Origin: Spirochaetales bacterium
GTDB lineage: Bacteria; Spirochaetota; Spirochaetia; ARS1246
DNA length: 7,127 nucleotides
Reading direction: 5' to 3'
Assembly: GCA_016930115.1 (NCBI GenBank)
Contig: JAFGHN010000326.1
Span: forward strand, 1 to 7,127
Within the stretch, counting starts at the first letter, position 1, and each line of letters begins with the position of its first letter. Below, one piece after another: positions 5,706-7,127 of the stretch. The notes beneath the pieces were generated by a model that was given only the letters and a program-made list of their open reading frames with translations, was not told the DNA's origin and did no database searches. The translations under genes and the position numbers were made by a program.

Positions 5706-5722
5706 TTGATACTGATTATCAA
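5706..5722. promoter_or_regulatory. Candidate operator palindrome TTGATA-N5-TATCAA
   Basis: TTGATA (5706-5711), five central bases CTGAT, and TATCAA (5717-5722) form a perfect 6-bp inverted repeat. It starts 3 nt downstream of the minus-strand -10 box, covers the expected transcription start, and ends just before the ribosome binding site of the DUF134 gene. That position suits a repressor operator. The obvious candidate ligand is the DUF134 protein itself, which has a helix-turn-helix. Its AT-rich arms would make only a weak RNA hairpin, so a DNA site is more likely. Confidence 0.55.
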
Positions 5723-5725
5723 GAA

Positions 5726-5754
5726 GTATAATGAACCTACGTGCAAAATGTCAA
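5726..5754 (-). promoter_or_regulatory. Strong σ70-type promoter of the DUF134/MinD/MinD/NifX operon
   Basis: On the minus strand a perfect -35 TTGACA (5749-5754) and a -10 TTATAC (5726-5731, four of six to TATAAT) are separated by exactly 17 nt. Transcription should begin near 5719, giving a leader of about 25 nt to the GTG. This is the best promoter in the window. No σ54-type GG-N10-GC element was noticed here. Confidence 0.85.
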
Positions 5755-5865
5755 GGGTGGTTGCGTGTTTGCAGAAAAAAACAAGCGATCTCTCAATGAC
5801 CCGGCAGGATAAGGACCAGCTTTCTCCGTGAAATCATTGTAGATGCAAAATATTGAATAACGTAT
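5755..5865. other. Rest of the divergent intergenic region upstream of the lipoprotein gene
   Basis: This stretch lies between the -35 of the leftward operon and the -10 of the rightward lipoprotein gene. It holds a run of seven A at 5764-5770 and AT-rich sequence toward 5865, but no ORF, RNA gene or convincing palindrome that I can support. Confidence 0.4.
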
Positions 5866-5890
5866 TATAATGATCCACATCATATTACGT
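5860..5890. repeat. Imperfect inverted repeat across the -10 box and start site
   Basis: ACGTA (5860-5864) pairs with TACGT (5886-5890), and ATGAT (5870-5874) pairs with ATCAT (5879-5883), with a CCAC turn and an unequal TTATA/AT bulge. The repeat covers the TATAAT box and the expected transcription start of the rightward lipoprotein gene. It could be an operator. It differs in sequence from the TTGATA palindrome on the other promoter. Confidence 0.35.
5866..5871 (+). promoter_or_regulatory. -10 box of the rightward lipoprotein gene
   Basis: A perfect TATAAT lies 34 nt before the ATG at 5906. The matching -35 position at 17 nt spacing (5843-5848) reads ATGCAA, which is poor, and TTGTAG at 5837-5842 is too far away. 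The promoter may therefore need an activator or be driven by the -10 and AT-rich flanks. Transcription would start near 5878. Confidence 0.5.
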
Positions 5891-5905
5891 ACAAAGGAGA
5901 AAAAT

Positions 5906-7127
5906 ATGCGGAAAAATCGTTTGCTCTTCCTTCTAACGGGCATCGCGGCTTTCGCACTTGTAGCCGGGTGCGGGCTGTTTGTTACCGAAGATGCGCTCGT
6001 CGTCGGCGGCGGATACATCAACGGCTACGTCGAGACCCAGGATGGCGCGCCGTTGCCCGGGGTGACTGTCTATTACTCGATCCCCGACGAACCGGTGGAT
6101 GACGCCAAAGCTGCGGCTTACGCCGCCAAGGGCACCCAAACCGTGGTGACCGATGCCGCCGGGTTCTTCGAGATCAACGGGCTGATCCCGGGCAACTACC
6201 GGCTGACGTTCAGCATTTCAGGCTACACCATTGCCACCGATATGGTGACCTTGACGCCTGAAGGCTTCTTCCTCGTCTCCGAAGTGGCGACAACAGGAGA
6301 GACCGAAACCGAAAGCGCCAAGTACGAGTACACCGATGAGATTATCGTCACGCTTTACGCAAAAATAGCGACTGCTAAGGGAAGCGTGTTTATAGAGACG
6401 GCCAGGGGGCTTGAGCCTGCTAACGGGCAGACCGTCGTAGCGATGTTCCAGGACAGGTACTTCTCCAGCACCACGATCAACGCGAGCGGTGATTTCTTAT
6501 TTGATAAAACGCTACCGGCCGGGCCGGTTGCATTCTACGTCAGGAGTTTCTATGACGGGACGGTCTTTTATGACAACTTCTGGCTGACTACTATTTCCGT
6601 ATGGGACCCCTCGGTGGGAGAGACGGGAGAGTATGTCGATGTTCTTGGCGAGGCCGACCTTTCAGACCGGAACGAAGCGCTCGAGCCCGCATACTGGGTA
6701 CCCGGGAGCGGTACGACCCCGTACGTAATCTCGAGTAATCTCTCGCAGAACTTCCTGGTCACGCAGAGTATAGAGCTCACGTTCAACAAGCCGATCAGAA
6801 CGGCGGACTTTGTGCTCTACGCCTATGTGGACGGCCTGGGGGCTTTGGCAGACGGCGATCCGATCGATTTTGCAGCGACCTGGTCCGGCAACACGGTGAC
6901 GATTGATCCTTCGGAGACGCTGCGTTCGGACTACGACTATGCCGTCAGCTATATTGTTGAAGCGGATGACTACTATGTCGGCAACGGCGACGTCTATTTC
7001 AGGACCGAAAGAGGGATCGCCAAGATCGGGTCGAATGTTGAAGATCTTGATGAAACGACTCTGGACGATTTTGTAGTGACCGACGACATAGTGATCGTTT
7101 TCAATATGGCCATCGATCACATCTACG
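5906..7127 (+). CDS. Lipoprotein with carboxypeptidase-regulatory-like and Ig-like domains, 5' part
   Basis: Open from the ATG at 5906 to the window end without a stop (407 residues seen), so the C-terminus is missing. AAAGGAG (5893-5899) lies 6 nt upstream. The N-terminus is a lipoprotein signal: M-R-K-N-R, hydrophobic stretch, L-V-A-G-C with Cys22 as lipidation site. Residues 37-116 match a carboxypeptidase-regulatory/CNA-B-type beta-sandwich: I-N-G-Y-V-E-T-x-D-G-x-P-L-P-G-V-T-V, then T-D-A-A-G-F-F-E-I-N-G-L-x-P-G-N-Y-R-L-T-F and S-G-Y. Residues 158-215 look like a second diverged sandwich. Residues 273-368 resemble a bacterial Ig-like (SbsA/Big_5) domain: I-E-L-T-F-N-K-P-I, W-S-G-N-T-V-T-I-D-P, and L-R-S-D-Y-D-Y-A-V. 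From 371 another similar unit appears to begin (I-V-I-V-F-N-M-A-I-D). Likely an envelope-anchored surface or adhesion-type protein; no enzyme motif is seen. Confidence 0.85.
   Translation, partial: MRKNRLLFLLTGIAAFALVAGCGLFVTEDALVVGGGYINGYVETQDGAPLPGVTVYYSIPDEPVDDAKAAAYAAKGTQTVVTDAAGFFEINGLIPGNYRLTFSISGYTIATDMVTLTPEGFFLVSEVATTGETETESAKYEYTDEIIVTLYAKIATAKGSVFIETARGLEPANGQTVVAMFQDRYFSSTTINASGDFLFDKTLPAGPVAFYVRSFYDGTVFYDNFWLTTISVWDPSVGETGEYVDVLGEADLSDRNEALEPAYWVPGSGTTPYVISSNLSQNFLVTQSIELTFNKPIRTADFVLYAYVDGLGALADGDPIDFAATWSGNTVTIDPSETLRSDYDYAVSYIVEADDYYVGNGDVYFRTERGIAKIGSNVEDLDETTLDDFVVTDDIVIVFNMAIDHIY

Noticed and set aside
6662..7120. Minus-strand open frame of 152 codons
   Set aside because: Antisense to the lipoprotein whose plus frame stays open with coherent domains from 5906 to the window end.

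Overview
The window reads as a piece of a bacterial chromosome, mid-50s percent GC by eye. It has σ70-type promoters, Shine-Dalgarno sites on nearly every gene, and three proteins with export signals: two lipoproteins and one Sec signal peptide. The lipoproteins and the envelope-type domains suggest a Gram-negative (diderm) bacterium. The MinD-ferredoxin/NifX-type operon is typical of anaerobes such as sulfate reducers, clostridia, spirochaetes and related lineages. I cannot assign a genus; a spirochaete-like or deltaproteobacterium-like anaerobe is a guess.

Region 1 (1-1781, minus strand) is a tight cluster read right to left: a lipoprotein with two CIA30/CBM11-like beta-sandwich modules, a CrcB/Fluc fluoride channel, and the first 34 residues of a DUF190 protein cut by the window edge. 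Each start overlaps or abuts the previous stop, so this is almost certainly one operon. CrcB next to DUF190 is a common pairing; the lipoprotein in front is less expected.

Region 2 (1882-2973, plus strand) is a divergently transcribed, exported PQQ-type sugar (sorbosone-like) dehydrogenase. A 100-bp divergent intergenic region separates it from region 1.

Region 3 (3034-5754, minus strand) is a complete transcription unit. A near-consensus σ70 promoter (5726-5754) is followed by a perfect TTGATA-N5-TATCAA palindrome at the start of the message. Four genes follow with overlaps or a 2-nt gap: a DUF134 helix-turn-helix protein with a Cys-rich zinc-ribbon-like tail, two paralogous MinD-type ATPases each carrying an inserted 2x[4Fe-4S] ferredoxin, and a small NifX/NifB-superfamily protein. 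The unit ends in a 13-bp stem followed by a T tract. The gene content resembles the orange protein (ORP) complex operons of Desulfovibrio. The likely scheme is that DUF134 senses and controls, the two ATPases handle electrons or a metal-sulfur cluster, and the NifX-like protein binds the metal cluster. Those roles are inferred from families, not shown by the sequence.

Region 4 (5906-7127, plus strand) starts divergently from region 3. It encodes the N-terminal 407 residues of a lipoprotein with carboxypeptidase-regulatory-like and bacterial Ig-like domains, and it runs off the window still open.

No tRNA, rRNA, CRISPR array, insertion sequence or attachment site was recognised.
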